A stretch of 64,000 bases of DNA. Origin: Chitinivorax sp. PXF-14. GTDB taxonomy: Bacteria; Pseudomonadota; Gammaproteobacteria; Burkholderiales; SCOH01. Shown here piece after piece: positions 51,928-62,047 of this stretch. The notes beneath the pieces were generated by a model. The model saw only the letters and a program-made list of their open reading frames with translations, had not been told where the DNA came from and did no database searches. The stretch is from NCBI RefSeq assembly GCF_040812015.1, contig NZ_JBFNXJ010000003.1, positions 233,432 to 297,431 on the forward strand, given 5' to 3'. Position 1 is the stretch's first letter; each line of letters begins with the position of its first letter. The position numbers were made by a program, and so were the translations under genes.

Positions 51928-53961
51928 ATGAATCCCTTGCTCGATTTCTCCGGCCTGCCCAAGTACAGCGCCATCCAGCCCGAACATGTCACCCCCGCCG
52001 TCGATCAGCTGCTGGCAGAGAACCAGGCGCTGGTCGACCAGCTGCTGGCCGATACCGCCGCCCCCAGCTGGCGCGGCTTCGTGCGCCGCCTCGACGCCGG
52101 GCTGGAACGCCTTGGCCGCGCCTGGAGCCAGGTCAACCACCTGAACCACGTGACATCGAGCCCCGAGCTGCGCGACGTGTACAACGCCAACCTGCCCAAG
52201 GTCACCCAGCTCTACGCCGGCCTGTCGCAGAATCTCGGCCTCTACGCCAAGTACAAGGCGCTCAAGGCCGGCACCGAATGGGACAGGCTCGACGCGACGC
52301 AGCGCAAGATCGTCAATGACGAATTACGCGACTTCGTGCTCGGCGGCGCCGAGCTGCCGGATGACCGGAAGGCCCGCTTCAAGGCCGTGCAGGAAGAGTT
52401 GGCCGGGCTGTCCGCCAAGTTCAGCGAGCATCTGCTCGACGCCACCGATGCCTGGAGCAAGCAGGTTGACGACGCGACCACGCTGGCCGGCTTGCCCGAC
52501 GACGTGATCGCCGCCGCGCGCGCGGCAGCCGAGGCCGACGGCAAGCCGGGTTACAAGCTGACGCTGCAGATGCCGTGCTACCTGCCGCTGATGCAGTACG
52601 CCGACAATCGCGAGCTGCGCGCCGAGCTGTATCGCGCCTATGCCACGCGCGCCGCCGAGTTCGGCCCGGCTGAGCTCGACAACACACCGCTGATCGACCA
52701 GATCCTCACGCTGCGCGCGGAAAAAGCCGCGCTGCTGGGCTTCGGCAGCTTCGCCGACATCTCGCTCGCCAGCAAGATGGCGGAATCGCCGCAACAGGTA
52801 CAGGGCTTCCTGCACGATCTCGCGACCCAGGCCAAGCCCTATGCCGTGCGCGACTGGGCCGAGCTGCAGGCCTTTGCCGGTGCGGAACTCGGGATCGACA
52901 AGCTGGAGGCCTGGGATGTCGGCTACGCCAGCGAGAAGCTGCGCGTCGCTCGCTATGCCTTCTCCGACCAGGAGGTGAAGCAGTATTTCCCCGAGCCCGT
53001 GGTGCTCGATGGCCTGTTCAAGCTGCTGCACCGGCTCTACAGCGTCACCATCAAACCGGACCAGGCCGAGACCTGGCACGCGGATGCCAAGTTCTTCCGC
53101 ATCGAGGATGCGCAGGGCCAGCTCGTCGGCCAGTTCTATCTCGATCTCTACGCGCGCCAGGGCAAGCGTGGTGGCGCCTGGATGGACGACGCGATCTCGC
53201 GCGTGAACAAGGACGGCGCGATTCAGACCCCGGTCGCCTATCTCGTCTGCAACTTCTCCGGCCCGGTCGGCAACAAGCCCGCACTGTTCACGCACGACGA
53301 GGTGATCACGCTGTTCCACGAGGCCGGCCACGGCCTGCACCACCTGCTCACGCGCGTCGAGGAGCGCCCGGTCTCGGGCATCAACGGCGTGGAGTGGGAT
53401 GCGGTCGAGCTGCCGAGCCAGTTCATGGAAAATTTCTGCTGGGAATGGGATGTGCTATCGCACATGACACGCCATATCGACAGCCATGAGCCGCTGCCGC
53501 GTGCGCTGTACGACAAGATGATCGCAGCCAAGAACTTCCAGAGCGGCATGCAGTTCATGCGCCAGCTCGAGTTCGGCCTGTTCGACATGCGCATTCACAG
53601 CGACTTCCGCCCAGGCCAGGGGAAGACCGTGCAGGACGTGCTCGATGCCGTGCGCCAGGAGGTGGCCGTGCTCATCCCGCCGGCGTTCAACCGCTTCCCG
53701 CAGGCATTCAGCCACATCTTCGCCGGCGGCTATGCGGCGGGCTATTACAGCTACAAATGGGCCGAGGTGCTATCGGCGGACGTATACGCGGCGTTCGAGG
53801 AGGCCGGTCCGCTCGACACCGGGATCGGCCATCGCTTCTGGCATGAAATCCTGTCGGTCGGCGGCAGCCGCCCCGCGCTCGAATCGTTCAAGGCCTTCCG
53901 CGGCCGCGCCCCGGAAATCGACGCGCTGCTGCGCCACAACGGCATGGCCGAGCCGGCCTGA
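51928..53961 (+). CDS. prlC: Oligopeptidase A
   Basis: A 677-residue M3-family metallopeptidase. The zinc motif HEAGH is at residues 464-468 (FHEAGHGLHHLL). The protein degrades short peptides such as released signal peptides in the cytoplasm. Length and the closing GGSRPALESFKAFRGR segment fit the family. It stands alone; about 185 bases separate it from the next gene. Confidence 0.96.
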   Translation: MNPLLDFSGLPKYSAIQPEHVTPAVDQLLAENQALVDQLLADTAAPSWRGFVRRLDAGLERLGRAWSQVNHLNHVTSSPELRDVYNANLPKVTQLYAGLSQNLGLYAKYKALKAGTEWDRLDATQRKIVNDELRDFVLGGAELPDDRKARFKAVQEELAGLSAKFSEHLLDATDAWSKQVDDATTLAGLPDDVIAAARAAAEADGKPGYKLTLQMPCYLPLMQYADNRELRAELYRAYATRAAEFGPAELDNTPLIDQILTLRAEKAALLGFGSFADISLASKMAESPQQVQGFLHDLATQAKPYAVRDWAELQAFAGAELGIDKLEAWDVGYASEKLRVARYAFSDQEVKQYFPEPVVLDGLFKLLHRLYSVTIKPDQAETWHADAKFFRIEDAQGQLVGQFYLDLYARQGKRGGAWMDDAISRVNKDGAIQTPVAYLVCNFSGPVGNKPALFTHDEVITLFHEAGHGLHHLLTRVEERPVSGINGVEWDAVELPSQFMENFCWEWDVLSHMTRHIDSHEPLPRALYDKMIAAKNFQSGMQFMRQLEFGLFDMRIHSDFRPGQGKTVQDVLDAVRQEVAVLIPPAFNRFPQAFSHIFAGGYAAGYYSYKWAEVLSADVYAAFEEAGPLDTGIGHRFWHEILSVGGSRPALESFKAFRGRAPEIDALLRHNGMAEPA

Positions 53962-54146
53962 GCGTTAAGCGGCAATTAAGCCAGGCGGCGCTATGATCGA
54001 GCCTATGCTCGGCACAGCGCCGCCATTACCTCGCGGCCGAACCGACTGCAAATCTGTGTAAAACGTGCATCCAGCGCGGCTGGCAGCCCCTTTCGCGGCG
54101 GACGCGCTGCTAGAATGACAGGATCACAAGACGGAACTCCCTCTCC

Positions 54147-54704
54147 ATGAAAACCGCTCTGATTGCCCTGCTACTGATAACCGGCACCGCCATGGCGGGC
54201 ACCGTGTACAAATGGACCGATCCGGCGACCGGGAAGACGGTGTTTTCGGACAACCCGCCGCCGCCTAACGTCAAGGCACAGGAAACCAAGCTGAGGGCCA
54301 GCGTCATCGAGACCGGCGGCCCCTCGTACGAAATGCGCGAGGCGATGAAGAATGCCCCCGTCACGCTCTATACCAGCGAATGCGGCGAGATTTGCAACGA
54401 GGCGAAGAAGCTGCTGTCCTCCCGTAGCGTGCCCTATACCCTGAAAAACCCGGCGACCCAGCCAGCCTTCCTGGATGAGCTGCGGAAGCTGGCCAACGGC
54501 GATGCCCCCATCCCGGTACTCGTGGTCGGCAGCCAAGTGCTGAAAGGTTTCCAGCAGGGCCCCTGGAACAGCGCGCTGGACAGTGCAGGCTACCCGAAAG
54601 GCACTGAGCCCAGCCGCCCCAAGACCGAGAAAACTGCCGGTGCGCCGGCGACGAACCCGGCCGCCACGGGCAAGCCCCCCGCCAAGCAGGAAAAGAAATA
54701 CTGA
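54147..54704 (+). CDS. Exported DUF4124/glutaredoxin-like protein
   Basis: A 185-residue protein. A signal peptide (cleavage near AMAG, residue 17) is followed by a DUF4124 domain ([20 protein letters not shown]) and then a glutaredoxin fold starting [19 protein letters not shown]. The two cysteines are spaced CxxxC, not CxxC, which is a known variant for this group. A low-complexity Lys/Pro/Ala tail ends the protein. It may act as a periplasmic thiol oxidoreductase. Its stop overlaps the xth start (TGATG). Confidence 0.88.
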   Translation: MKTALIALLLITGTAMAGTVYKWTDPATGKTVFSDNPPPPNVKAQETKLRASVIETGGPSYEMREAMKNAPVTLYTSECGEICNEAKKLLSSRSVPYTLKNPATQPAFLDELRKLANGDAPIPVLVVGSQVLKGFQQGPWNSALDSAGYPKGTEPSRPKTEKTAGAPATNPAATGKPPAKQEKKY

Positions 54705-55468
54705 TGCAAATCGCCACCTGGAACGTCAACTCGCTCAAGGTCCGCCTGCCGCAGGTGCTGGCTTGGCTCGCGGCCAACCCGATCGATGCGTTGTGCCTGC
54801 AGGAGACCAAGCTCGAAGACGTCAACTTCCCGGCAGCCGAGATCGAGGCCGCCGGCTACCGCGTCGCCTTTGCCGGGCAGAAAACCTACAACGGTGTGGC
54901 AATCCTGTCGCGCCACGCGCTCGACGAGGTGCAGGTCAACCTGCCTGGTTTCGAAGACGAGCAGAAGCGCGTGATCGCCGCCACCGTCAACGGCGTGCGG
55001 CTGATCTGTGCCTATATCCCGAATGGCCAAGCGCTCGATTCGGACAAATACCAGTACAAGCTGCGCTGGCTCGCCGCGCTCCAAGCCTGGCTCAAGGCCG
55101 AGCTCGCGCGCTACCCCGAGCTGGCCCTGCTCGGCGACTACAACATCGCGCCGGAAGACCGCGATGTGCATGACCCCAAGGCCTGGGAAGGCCAGGTGCT
55201 GGTCAGCGACCCGGAGCGCCAGGCGTTCAGGGACTTGCTGGCGCTCGGCCTCAACGACAGTTTCCGCGCGTTCGAGCAGCCCGAGAAAAGCTTCACCTGG
55301 TGGGATTACCGCATGGGCGGGTTCCGCCGCAACCTGGGCCTGCGCATCGACCACATCCTGTTGTCCGCTCCCCTGATGCAGCGTTGCGCCAGCTGCGTGG
55401 TCGATGTCGAGCCACGGCGCAACGAGCGCCCGTCGGACCATACGCCGGTGATCGCCACACTGGCCTGA
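54704..55468 (+). CDS. xth: Exodeoxyribonuclease III
   Basis: A 254-residue enzyme of the EEP family that removes nucleotides from 3' ends and cuts at abasic sites. Landmarks are [45 protein letters not shown] and the closing RIDHILLS and [11 protein letters not shown]. It is translationally coupled to the preceding gene and followed by a protease gene after 34 bases. Confidence 0.95.
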   Translation: MQIATWNVNSLKVRLPQVLAWLAANPIDALCLQETKLEDVNFPAAEIEAAGYRVAFAGQKTYNGVAILSRHALDEVQVNLPGFEDEQKRVIAATVNGVRLICAYIPNGQALDSDKYQYKLRWLAALQAWLKAELARYPELALLGDYNIAPEDRDVHDPKAWEGQVLVSDPERQAFRDLLALGLNDSFRAFEQPEKSFTWWDYRMGGFRRNLGLRIDHILLSAPLMQRCASCVVDVEPRRNERPSDHTPVIATLA

Positions 55469-55502
55469 TCGTCCCATACCGTTTTGATTGCAGGGAAGTA
55501 CG

Positions 55503-56981
55503 ATGAAACACACTCTCCGCCACAGCCTGACACTCAGCGTGCTGGCCTTTGCCCTGGCGCTTGCCGGCTGTAACAAGCCGCCCGCCGACAATAACGCCCC
55601 GGCCGCCGGCAGCAAGCCGCAAGCCTCTGCCCTGCCCAATCTGCAGCGCAATCCCGGCGTGATGCTGCCCGACTTCACCTCGCTGGTCGAAAAAGAGGGC
55701 GGCGCTGTCGTCAACATCAGCACGACTCAGACGGTCAGTACGCGTGGCCGCGCGGCCGTCCCAGGCTTGTCCGAAGACGATCCGTTCTACGAGTTCTTCA
55801 AGCGCTTCGCGCCGCCGCAGCAACAGCCGCGCCAGTACCAGGCCCAGTCGCTGGGCTCTGGCTTCCTGATCTCGGACGACGGCTACATCCTGACCAATGC
55901 CCACGTCGTCGCCGACGCCGACGAAGTCACCGTGCGCCTGACCGACAAGCGCGAATTCAAGGCCAAGGTCGTCGGCGTCGACAAGCGTACCGACGTAGCC
56001 CTGCTCAAGATCAGCGCCAAGGAGCTGCCCAAGGTGCCGCTCGGCGACCCGGGCAACCTCAAGGTCGGCGAATGGGTGGTGGCGATCGGCCAGCCTTTCG
56101 GCTTCGACAACTCGGTCACAGCGGGCATCGTCAGCGCCAAGGGCCGCTCGCTGCCCGACGAGAGCTATGTGCCGTTCATCCAGACCGACGTGCCGATCAA
56201 CCCCGGCAACTCGGGCGGCCCGCTGTTCAACATGAAGGGCGAAGTGGTCGGCATCAATTCGCAGATATACTCGCGTTCCGGCGGTTACATGGGCATCTCC
56301 TTCGCCATCCCGATCGATGTCGCGCTGAGCGTCGCCAAGCAGCTGCAGGAGACTGGCAAGGTCAGCCGCGGCCGCATCGGCGTGCAGATCCAGCCGCTGT
56401 CGCAGGAGCTCGCGCAGTCCTTCGGCCTGAAAGGCACCGAGGGCGCGCTGATATCGATGGTCGAGGCCGACGGCCCGGCAGCCAAGGCCGGTGTCCAGCC
56501 CGGCGACGTGATCCTGAGTTTCAACGGCCAGCCGGTGAAATCGTCGAACGAGCTGCCGCTGCAAGTTGCCAACGTCAAGCCCGGCAGCAAGGCCAATCTG
56601 AAAATCTGGCGCAAGGGGCGTGAACTCGACATTGCGGTGTCCGTGGGCGAGATGCCGACCGACAAGGTCGCGGCTGCCGCCGATACCGCGCCACAATCGG
56701 CGCCAGCCAAGATTGCCCGACTCGGCCTGCAGCTGTCGGACCTGAGCGCCGACCAGAAGAACGAGCTGCACATCCGCGCCGGCGTCTATGTCGAGGATGC
56801 CGAAGGCCCGGCCGGCAAGGCAGGGCTTGAGCCCGAGGATGTGATCCTGGCCGTCAACTCGACCGAGGTGGCCAATGTCGCGCAATTCTCCAAGCTGGTG
56901 AGCAAGCTCGACGGTGGCACGATTGCGCTGCTCGTGCTGCGTGACGGCAACACGCTATATGTGCCGCTGAAACTGCGCTGA
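55503..56981 (+). CDS. Do/DegQ-family serine endoprotease, predicted lipoprotein
   Basis: A 492-residue HtrA-family protease with catalytic residues H134 (TNAHVVAD), D164 (RTDVALLK) and S237 (GNSGGP), and two PDZ domains (about residues 285-375 and 400-492). It acts in periplasmic protein quality control. The N-terminus ends in LALAGCNKPP, a lipobox-type sequence with cysteine near residue 23; most DegQ proteins are soluble, so this one may be anchored to a membrane. I set the start at ATG 55503; an upstream extension of five codons is possible. A strong terminator follows. Confidence 0.93.
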   Translation: MKHTLRHSLTLSVLAFALALAGCNKPPADNNAPAAGSKPQASALPNLQRNPGVMLPDFTSLVEKEGGAVVNISTTQTVSTRGRAAVPGLSEDDPFYEFFKRFAPPQQQPRQYQAQSLGSGFLISDDGYILTNAHVVADADEVTVRLTDKREFKAKVVGVDKRTDVALLKISAKELPKVPLGDPGNLKVGEWVVAIGQPFGFDNSVTAGIVSAKGRSLPDESYVPFIQTDVPINPGNSGGPLFNMKGEVVGINSQIYSRSGGYMGISFAIPIDVALSVAKQLQETGKVSRGRIGVQIQPLSQELAQSFGLKGTEGALISMVEADGPAAKAGVQPGDVILSFNGQPVKSSNELPLQVANVKPGSKANLKIWRKGRELDIAVSVGEMPTDKVAAAADTAPQSAPAKIARLGLQLSDLSADQKNELHIRAGVYVEDAEGPAGKAGLEPEDVILAVNSTEVANVAQFSKLVSKLDGGTIALLVLRDGNTLYVPLKLR

Positions 56982-56998
56982 GCGAAATCGACCTCTTC

Positions 56999-57033
56999 AC
57001 GGCCCGGCAGCCTGAGCTTGCCGGGCCGTTTTC
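56999..57033 (+). terminator. Intrinsic terminator after the Do protease
   Basis: A perfect 11-bp stem (56999-57009 with 57019-57029), 9-base loop, and a short T-run. Confidence 0.85.
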
Positions 57034-57048
57034 CATTCCGGTGGGGCG

Positions 57049-57519
57049 CTATTGCGCCTTCGATTTCCTGAAATCGGCGATCTTCTCCTTGAGCTCGCGA
57101 TACGCTTCACACGGCAGCCAGCACAGCTTGTCGAGCGCAGCGAGCTGCCGCTCTGCATGGACGAGGTCGCCTGCCTGCAGGTAAGCCTCGCCGAGGTACT
57201 CATGTGCGCCACGATGCCCGGGGTTGATCGCCAGCGCCCGCTCGTAGTGCCTGAATGCATTGGGCAGATCACCCGATTTCCGGTAGGAGTAGCCGAGCCA
57301 GTTCTCGGCATCGGCATTGTTGGGTTCGCGCTGAACCGCCTGCGTCATGCTGGCGATGGCCTGGGGCCAGTTCTTGGCCTTGATTGCCGCCTCGCCGGCG
57401 GCGTAGTCGGGGTCCTGCGAGCCGCTCTCGAACATGCCGCCGCTGCCACCCGCGGCCAACGACGCCGCACTCAAGCTCAGGCTGGCCAGCAGCACCAGCC
57501 GGTGGATCATGGTTTTCAT
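57049..57519 (-). CDS. TPR-repeat periplasmic protein
   Basis: A 156-residue protein with a signal peptide (cleavage near SLAAG, residue 22-23) and about three tetratricopeptide repeats (residues 40-140: NWLGYSYRKSGDLPNAFRHYERAL and HEYLGEAYLQAGDL are clear units). It probably acts as a periplasmic adaptor; the partner is unknown. Start set at ATG 57519 after a GGGAGC site. It lies in tail-to-tail orientation with the protease gene. Confidence 0.87.
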   Translation of the reverse strand: MKTMIHRLVLLASLSLSAASLAAGGSGGMFESGSQDPDYAAGEAAIKAKNWPQAIASMTQAVQREPNNADAENWLGYSYRKSGDLPNAFRHYERALAINPGHRGAHEYLGEAYLQAGDLVHAERQLAALDKLCWLPCEAYRELKEKIADFRKSKAQ

Positions 57520-57640
57520 GGGGGCTCCCGGAATGAACAATCACGATTCAGTGTAGATTCTGCCGGGCGGCGTGGGAGAGCCGCTTTGCGGGAGTGATGC
57601 GACACGCTCGCGAACGACCACCTCACAGCTGCTGGCCATG

Positions 57641-57662
57641 AAAAAAGCAGCCCACGGGCTGC
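57641..57662 (-). terminator. Intrinsic terminator after the lytic transglycosylase gene
   Basis: A 7-bp stem (57647-57653 with 57656-57662, likely closed by a 4-base loop) is followed on the minus strand by a run of T. Confidence 0.8.
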
Positions 57663-57686
57663 CTTGGTCCTCACGGCCGGAAATCG

Positions 57687-58334
57687 TCAGGCGTGTGGGC
57701 CGCCTGCCGCGGGACTGCCTGCCACGGGAACGCCCGCCGCACTGGCAGTCTGGGTCGGATAGTTCCAGTAGCGCTTCCACGCCGCGAGCACCATGTTCGG
57801 GTACTCCGGCCGGCCGAGGCTGCCGTTGTAGCGGCCCAGCGCGCGGAACAGATTGCCCTTTTCGATATCGACGTAGTGGCGCAGGATGGTGCAGCCGTAA
57901 CGCAGGCTCGTGCGCAGGTGGAACAGGTTCTGCTCCGGCGTGCCGATCGAGCGCACCCAGAACGGCATGACCTGCATGAAGCCACGTGCACCGACCTCGG
58001 ATACCGCGTATTTCTTGAACCCGCTCTCGACCTGGATCAGGCCCAGCACCAGCTGCGGATCGAGGCCGGCACGCGAGGCCTCGTACTGCACCGTGGTCAG
58101 GAACTGGCGACGCACCTCGGGGTCGGGCATGCGCTTTTCCAGCCGGCGCGACATCTCGCCCAGCCAGGCCTGCGCATCGGCCTCGTTGTCGAACACCAGC
58201 CGCGGCGCAGCGGTGTCGGCCACCGCGCGCTGCAGCGACGAGACGACGCTGGCCGACAGCTGTTCCTCGACCTGGGCACCCGCCCAGGCCGACGACACTG
58301 CGAGAGACAGGGTCAGTGCAATCAGGCGCCGCAT
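57687..58334 (-). CDS. Lytic transglycosylase, SLT domain
   Basis: A 215-residue periplasmic murein hydrolase. A signal peptide ends near AWAG (residue 19). The catalytic glutamate is E103 in [14 protein letters not shown], followed by [10 protein letters not shown] and the late GRYNGSLG segment. It is a minimal family 1 enzyme. It overlaps the 3' end of proS by 13 bases and is probably cotranscribed with it. A C-terminal Ala/Gly/Pro-rich tail is unusual. Confidence 0.92.
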   Translation of the reverse strand: MRRLIALTLSLAVSSAWAGAQVEEQLSASVVSSLQRAVADTAAPRLVFDNEADAQAWLGEMSRRLEKRMPDPEVRRQFLTTVQYEASRAGLDPQLVLGLIQVESGFKKYAVSEVGARGFMQVMPFWVRSIGTPEQNLFHLRTSLRYGCTILRHYVDIEKGNLFRALGRYNGSLGRPEYPNMVLAAWKRYWNYPTQTASAAGVPVAGSPAAGGPHA

Positions 58335-60055
58335 GTCTTCAATTTAATCTGGTTCAGCGCATCTGCCAACGGCAATACCGTCGCGGCTGCGTCGGCACGG
58401 CCCTGGTACTCGATCTCGCCGTTCTTCAGGCCACGCTCGCCGATGGTGACACGGTGCGGGATGCCGATCAGCTCCATATCGGCGAACATCACGCCCGGCC
58501 GCTCGTCGCGGTCATCGAGCACGACATCGATGCCGGCCGCCACGAGCTCGGCGTAGAGCTTGTCGGCCTCGGCCTTCACGAGCTCGTTGCGGTAATAGCC
58601 GACCGGCACCAGCGCCACGCTGAATGGCGCCATCGCAGCCGGGAACAGGATGCCCTTGGCATCGAAGTTCTGCTCGATCGCCGCGCCAACGATGCGCGAC
58701 ACGCCGATGCCGTAGCAGCCCATTTCCATCGGCTGCTCTTTGCTGTCCTTGTCGAGGAAGGTGCAGCCCATCGCAGCCGAATACTTGGTACGGAGCTGGA
58801 AGATGTGGCCGACTTCGATGCCGCGGCAGATGTCGAGCACGCCCTTGCCGTCCGGGCTCGTGTCACCGGCAACGACGTTGCGGATATCGGCCACCAGATC
58901 CGGCTCGGGCAGGTCGCGGCCCCAGTTGACGCCAGCGATGTGGAACTTGGGCTTGTTGGCACCAACGACGAAGTCGCTCATCACCGCCACGGTGCGGTCG
59001 GCGATCACGCGCAGCTGGCCACGATCGACGCCGACCGGCCCGAGGAAGCCCGGCGGGCAATTGAAGAAGGTGCGGATTTCCTCTTCGGTGGCAAAACGGA
59101 AATCCGCCAGGCCGTCGATCTTGCCGACCTTGACCTCGTTCAGCGAGTGGTCGCCGCGCAGCAGCAGCAATTGCAGCCTGGGCTGGCCATTGCCGTCGTC
59201 CCCCATCAGCACAATGGATTTGACGGTACGTGCCAGCGGAATGCCCATCAGCTCGGCCACCTGTTCGCAGGTGGTCTGCTTCGGCGTATCAACGTCGCGC
59301 ATCGCTTCAGCGGCAGCCGCGCGCGCGGCGGCGGGCGCCAGCGCCTCGGCCAGCTCGACGTTGGCGGCAAAATCGGAGGTCGGGCAGTAGGCCAGCGCAT
59401 CCTCACCCGAGTCGGCGAGCACATGAAACTCGTGCGAGCCCGAGCCGCCGATTGCGCCGGTGTCGGCCGCCACGGCACGGAACTGCAGCCCCAGGCGCGT
59501 GAAGACGTTCGAATAGGCGCGGTACATCGTCTGGTAGACCTTTTCCAGGCCGGCGAAGTCGACGTCGAAGGAATAGGCATCTTTCATCACGAATTCGCGT
59601 GCGCGCATCACGCCGAAACGCGGGCGGATCTCGTCGCGGAACTTGGTCTGGACCTGGTAGAAATTCAGCGGCAGCTGCTTGTAGCTCTTGATCTCGGTAC
59701 GCGCGATGTCGGTGATGACCTCCTCGTGTGTCGGTCCGAAACAGAAATCGCGCTCGTGGCGATCCTTGATCTTCAGCATCTGCGGGCCGAACACGGCCCA
59801 GCGGCCGGTTTCCTGCCACAGCTCGGCGGGCTGGATGGCCGGCATCAGCAGCTCGAGCGCACCGGCTTTGTTCATCTCGTCGCGCACCACGGCTTCCACC
59901 TTGCGCAGCACACGCAGGCCGAGCGGCATCCAGGTGTAGAGGCCGCTGCCCAGGCGCTTGATCAGGCCCGCGCGCAGCATCAGTTTGTGGCTGGGCAGCT
60001 CGGCTTCGTTGGGCGCTTCTTTCAGCGTGGAGAGGAAAAACTGCGAGGTGCGCAT
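58322..60055 (-). CDS. proS: Prolyl-tRNA synthetase
   Basis: A 577-residue class II synthetase of the bacterial type with an editing (INS) domain between motifs 2 and 3. The N-terminal [21 protein letters not shown] and [19 protein letters not shown] blocks are conserved. The start at 60055 matches the family N-terminus [14 protein letters not shown]; a longer in-frame start at 60520 adds about 155 residues that read as shadow sequence of the next gene. It precedes and overlaps a lytic transglycosylase gene. Confidence 0.97.
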   Translation of the reverse strand: MRTSQFFLSTLKEAPNEAELPSHKLMLRAGLIKRLGSGLYTWMPLGLRVLRKVEAVVRDEMNKAGALELLMPAIQPAELWQETGRWAVFGPQMLKIKDRHERDFCFGPTHEEVITDIARTEIKSYKQLPLNFYQVQTKFRDEIRPRFGVMRAREFVMKDAYSFDVDFAGLEKVYQTMYRAYSNVFTRLGLQFRAVAADTGAIGGSGSHEFHVLADSGEDALAYCPTSDFAANVELAEALAPAAARAAAAEAMRDVDTPKQTTCEQVAELMGIPLARTVKSIVLMGDDGNGQPRLQLLLLRGDHSLNEVKVGKIDGLADFRFATEEEIRTFFNCPPGFLGPVGVDRGQLRVIADRTVAVMSDFVVGANKPKFHIAGVNWGRDLPEPDLVADIRNVVAGDTSPDGKGVLDICRGIEVGHIFQLRTKYSAAMGCTFLDKDSKEQPMEMGCYGIGVSRIVGAAIEQNFDAKGILFPAAMAPFSVALVPVGYYRNELVKAEADKLYAELVAAGIDVVLDDRDERPGVMFADMELIGIPHRVTIGERGLKNGEIEYQGRADAAATVLPLADALNQIKLKTCGA

Positions 60056-60132
60056 TACGAGATCCTGAAAGCTGGGGAAAGGCGGCAATTTTAACGTGCA
60101 AGCCCATGAGCTGTCAGCGTTTTGCACGCCCC

Positions 60133-60161
60133 AAAACAAAACAGCCGGCAAGGCCGGCTGT
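60133..60161 (-). terminator. Intrinsic terminator after the CsgG-like gene
   Basis: A 9-bp stem (60141-60149 with 60153-60161) is followed on the minus strand by TTTTGTTTT. It lies 20 bases past the stop of the operon at 60181-63522. Confidence 0.85.
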
Positions 60162-60180
60162 TCGGGGTGGTGCATCACAC

Positions 60181-60990
60181 TCATTTGAGGATGATGACTT
60201 CCTCCTGCTTCTCGGTGGTCGTGGTGACGCCCGTTACCCGGCGCGTCACGCGCGAGCCCGGGTTGAACTGCTCTTCGAGCTGCCGCGCCACATCGGCGCC
60301 GAGGCTCTTCGATACCTCGGACACAACCTTGCCACGATTCGGCACGACAACATTGTTGCCGGTCAGGAACTTGACGTCCTGGCCCTCGCCCATCGCGCTG
60401 AACGCAGCCTTCACCTCGTAGGTGCGGGTGTTGATCAGGCTGAACTCGGCGACGAGCTCCAGGCTCATGGTTTGCGTGTACTTGCCCGTGCCCTGTACCG
60501 GGTTGGCTTCGTTGCGCCACTCCATGCTGTTGACCGAGCCGAACAGCACGTAGTCCGCACCTGGGTACATGCCCTGCTTGATGCGGTTGATGACGTCGTA
60601 CAGCTTCTCGGTGTTCTTCGCGGTATAGGGCTTGGCTTCCATCACGCGATAGATGCCGGACTTGAGCATCTCACCCTTGATGTCGGCGTTGAATTTGCGC
60701 AATTCGCCGCGATCGATATAGGTGTACGTGCCTTCCGCCTCGAAGTAGTTGCTCTCGTGCTTGCCGCTGACCGAGCTGCGGCCCGATGCCGACGAGCTGT
60801 AGTCGCTATCGCGCTCGCGGTGCGATTCAGATGCACGTATCGAGGATTTCTCGCTCGCGGCCACCACGTGGAAATACTGGCTCACCTTTTCTTCATAGGC
60901 GAGATCGGTTACGGCGATCTTCGGGGCATCGGCATAGGCCGCCCCGGCAATCAGCAGGCCCGCGAACAGGCCCAGTGTCTTGCGAATCAT
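60181..60990 (-). CDS. CsgG-like exported protein
   Basis: A 269-residue protein with a signal peptide (cleavage near AYADA, residue 20-21) but no lipobox. The start [14 protein letters not shown] and a later block [18 protein letters not shown] resemble CsgG/HfaB-type periplasmic domains, which share the fold of LpoB and TolB-N. Two serine-rich stretches (about residues 50-75) are unusual. It may assist an outer-membrane secretion or peptidoglycan-regulation complex. It is the last gene of a four-gene operon. Confidence 0.78.
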   Translation of the reverse strand: MIRKTLGLFAGLLIAGAAYADAPKIAVTDLAYEEKVSQYFHVVAASEKSSIRASESHRERDSDYSSSASGRSSVSGKHESNYFEAEGTYTYIDRGELRKFNADIKGEMLKSGIYRVMEAKPYTAKNTEKLYDVINRIKQGMYPGADYVLFGSVNSMEWRNEANPVQGTGKYTQTMSLELVAEFSLINTRTYEVKAAFSAMGEGQDVKFLTGNNVVVPNRGKVVSEVSKSLGADVARQLEEQFNPGSRVTRRVTGVTTTTEKQEEVIILK

Positions 60991-61038
60991 GCGGTATTCT
61001 CCAGCAGAAAGGGCCGCGAACGGCCCTCGAAGCGTCGC

Positions 61039-61626
61039 TTAGCGGCGGGTGGTCTTGCGGATTTCCTTCTCGTCCTGCCATTCGTCGATACCTTCCTCGA
61101 CGTTCTTCAGCATCAGCGTGAACTTGTAGAACACATCCTTCGTGTCCGAGTTCTTCTTGACGATGGAGGTGATCTCGCCGGTCAGCAGGTATTTGGCGCC
61201 CTGCATCTTGCCCACCTTGGCCGACTTGGCCTTGGAGTAGAGGCCGGACTGGTTCTGGCGCATCAGCTCGTCGGTCTGCGCATCCATCGTGCTGTTGTCG
61301 GTGGCAAAGCGGGCGCCGCCCTTCATCAGCTGGGTCTTGATCGAGTTGGTGATGTTGCGCGTGTCGATGTATTCGCTGGTCTTGTTCTTGACCTCGGCCA
61401 CGGTGATCAGCGGACGGTCGCGCATGGCCGGGTGCTGCATCAGCGAGCGTGCCATCGATTCGGCGATCATCTGCAGGTCGGTCGAGCCGAATTCGTTGCT
61501 GACGGTTTCGACAGCCTTGGCATCGCCGTAGGAGACATTGCCGGAGCCCAGCGTCGGGGACTGCGTGGCACAACCGGTGGTAACCGCGATCAGGGCGGCG
61601 GCAAGCGTGAGTTTGGCGTAGTTCAT
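61039..61626 (-). CDS. lpoB: Penicillin-binding protein activator LpoB
   Basis: A 195-residue outer-membrane lipoprotein (lipobox VTTGC, cysteine near residue 19). The rest follows the LpoB pattern: AESMARSLMQHP, PLITVAEVKNKTSEYIDT, and GAKYLLTGEITSIVKK. LpoB stimulates the bifunctional peptidoglycan synthase PBP1b through the periplasm. It lies between ycfL and the CsgG-like gene. Confidence 0.9.
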   Translation of the reverse strand: MNYAKLTLAAALIAVTTGCATQSPTLGSGNVSYGDAKAVETVSNEFGSTDLQMIAESMARSLMQHPAMRDRPLITVAEVKNKTSEYIDTRNITNSIKTQLMKGGARFATDNSTMDAQTDELMRQNQSGLYSKAKSAKVGKMQGAKYLLTGEITSIVKKNSDTKDVFYKFTLMLKNVEEGIDEWQDEKEIRKTTRR

Positions 61627-61654
61627 GTTTTTCCTTTCTGTGCGGGCGCGGCGG

Positions 61655-62047
61655 TTATTGTGCTTGCGGCGCCTTGCCGGTGTTGCTGGGGCTCTGGACT
61701 TCGATACGGAAATCGGTGGCGGCCGGTGTCGGCGCCACTTCGTTGATCAGCTTCTTCTGCAGACCATAGATGGTCAGCGGCTTCCACACTTCTTCGCCCC
61801 ATACGCTGAAGCCCGAGGCATCGAGCCACTTGAAGCGGTAGAACATAGATTGGTTGCTGTTGTCCGAGTTGGTGACTTCCACCTGGATGTTCAACAACTC
61901 GTTGCGCTTGACCAGGCGAATGCCGGATACCTTCAGGTACTTCATCTCGCCGAGCTGCTCGACCTTGTCGGCAATGCTGTCGGCCAGCGCCGGCAGGCTG
62001 CTGCAGGTCAGCACAACGGCGAGCAGGATGGGTTTGAGCAGTTTCAT
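61655..62047 (-). CDS. YcfL-family (DUF1425) periplasmic protein
   Basis: A 130-residue exported protein. The signal peptide ends near ALADS (residue 23), with no lipobox even though many YcfL proteins have one. The block NIQVEVTNSDNSNQSMFYRFKWLD is the family signature. It is usually found beside LpoB and COG3014 proteins. Its start overlaps the preceding stop (ATGA), so the genes are coupled. Confidence 0.85.
   Translation of the reverse strand: MKLLKPILLAVVLTCSSLPALADSIADKVEQLGEMKYLKVSGIRLVKRNELLNIQVEVTNSDNSNQSMFYRFKWLDASGFSVWGEEVWKPLTIYGLQKKLINEVAPTPAATDFRIEVQSPSNTGKAPQAQ

Noticed and set aside
60056..60520. N-terminal extension of proS
   Set aside because: The family N-terminus begins at 60055; the extension runs into the opposite end of the neighbouring operon and has no ribosome site.
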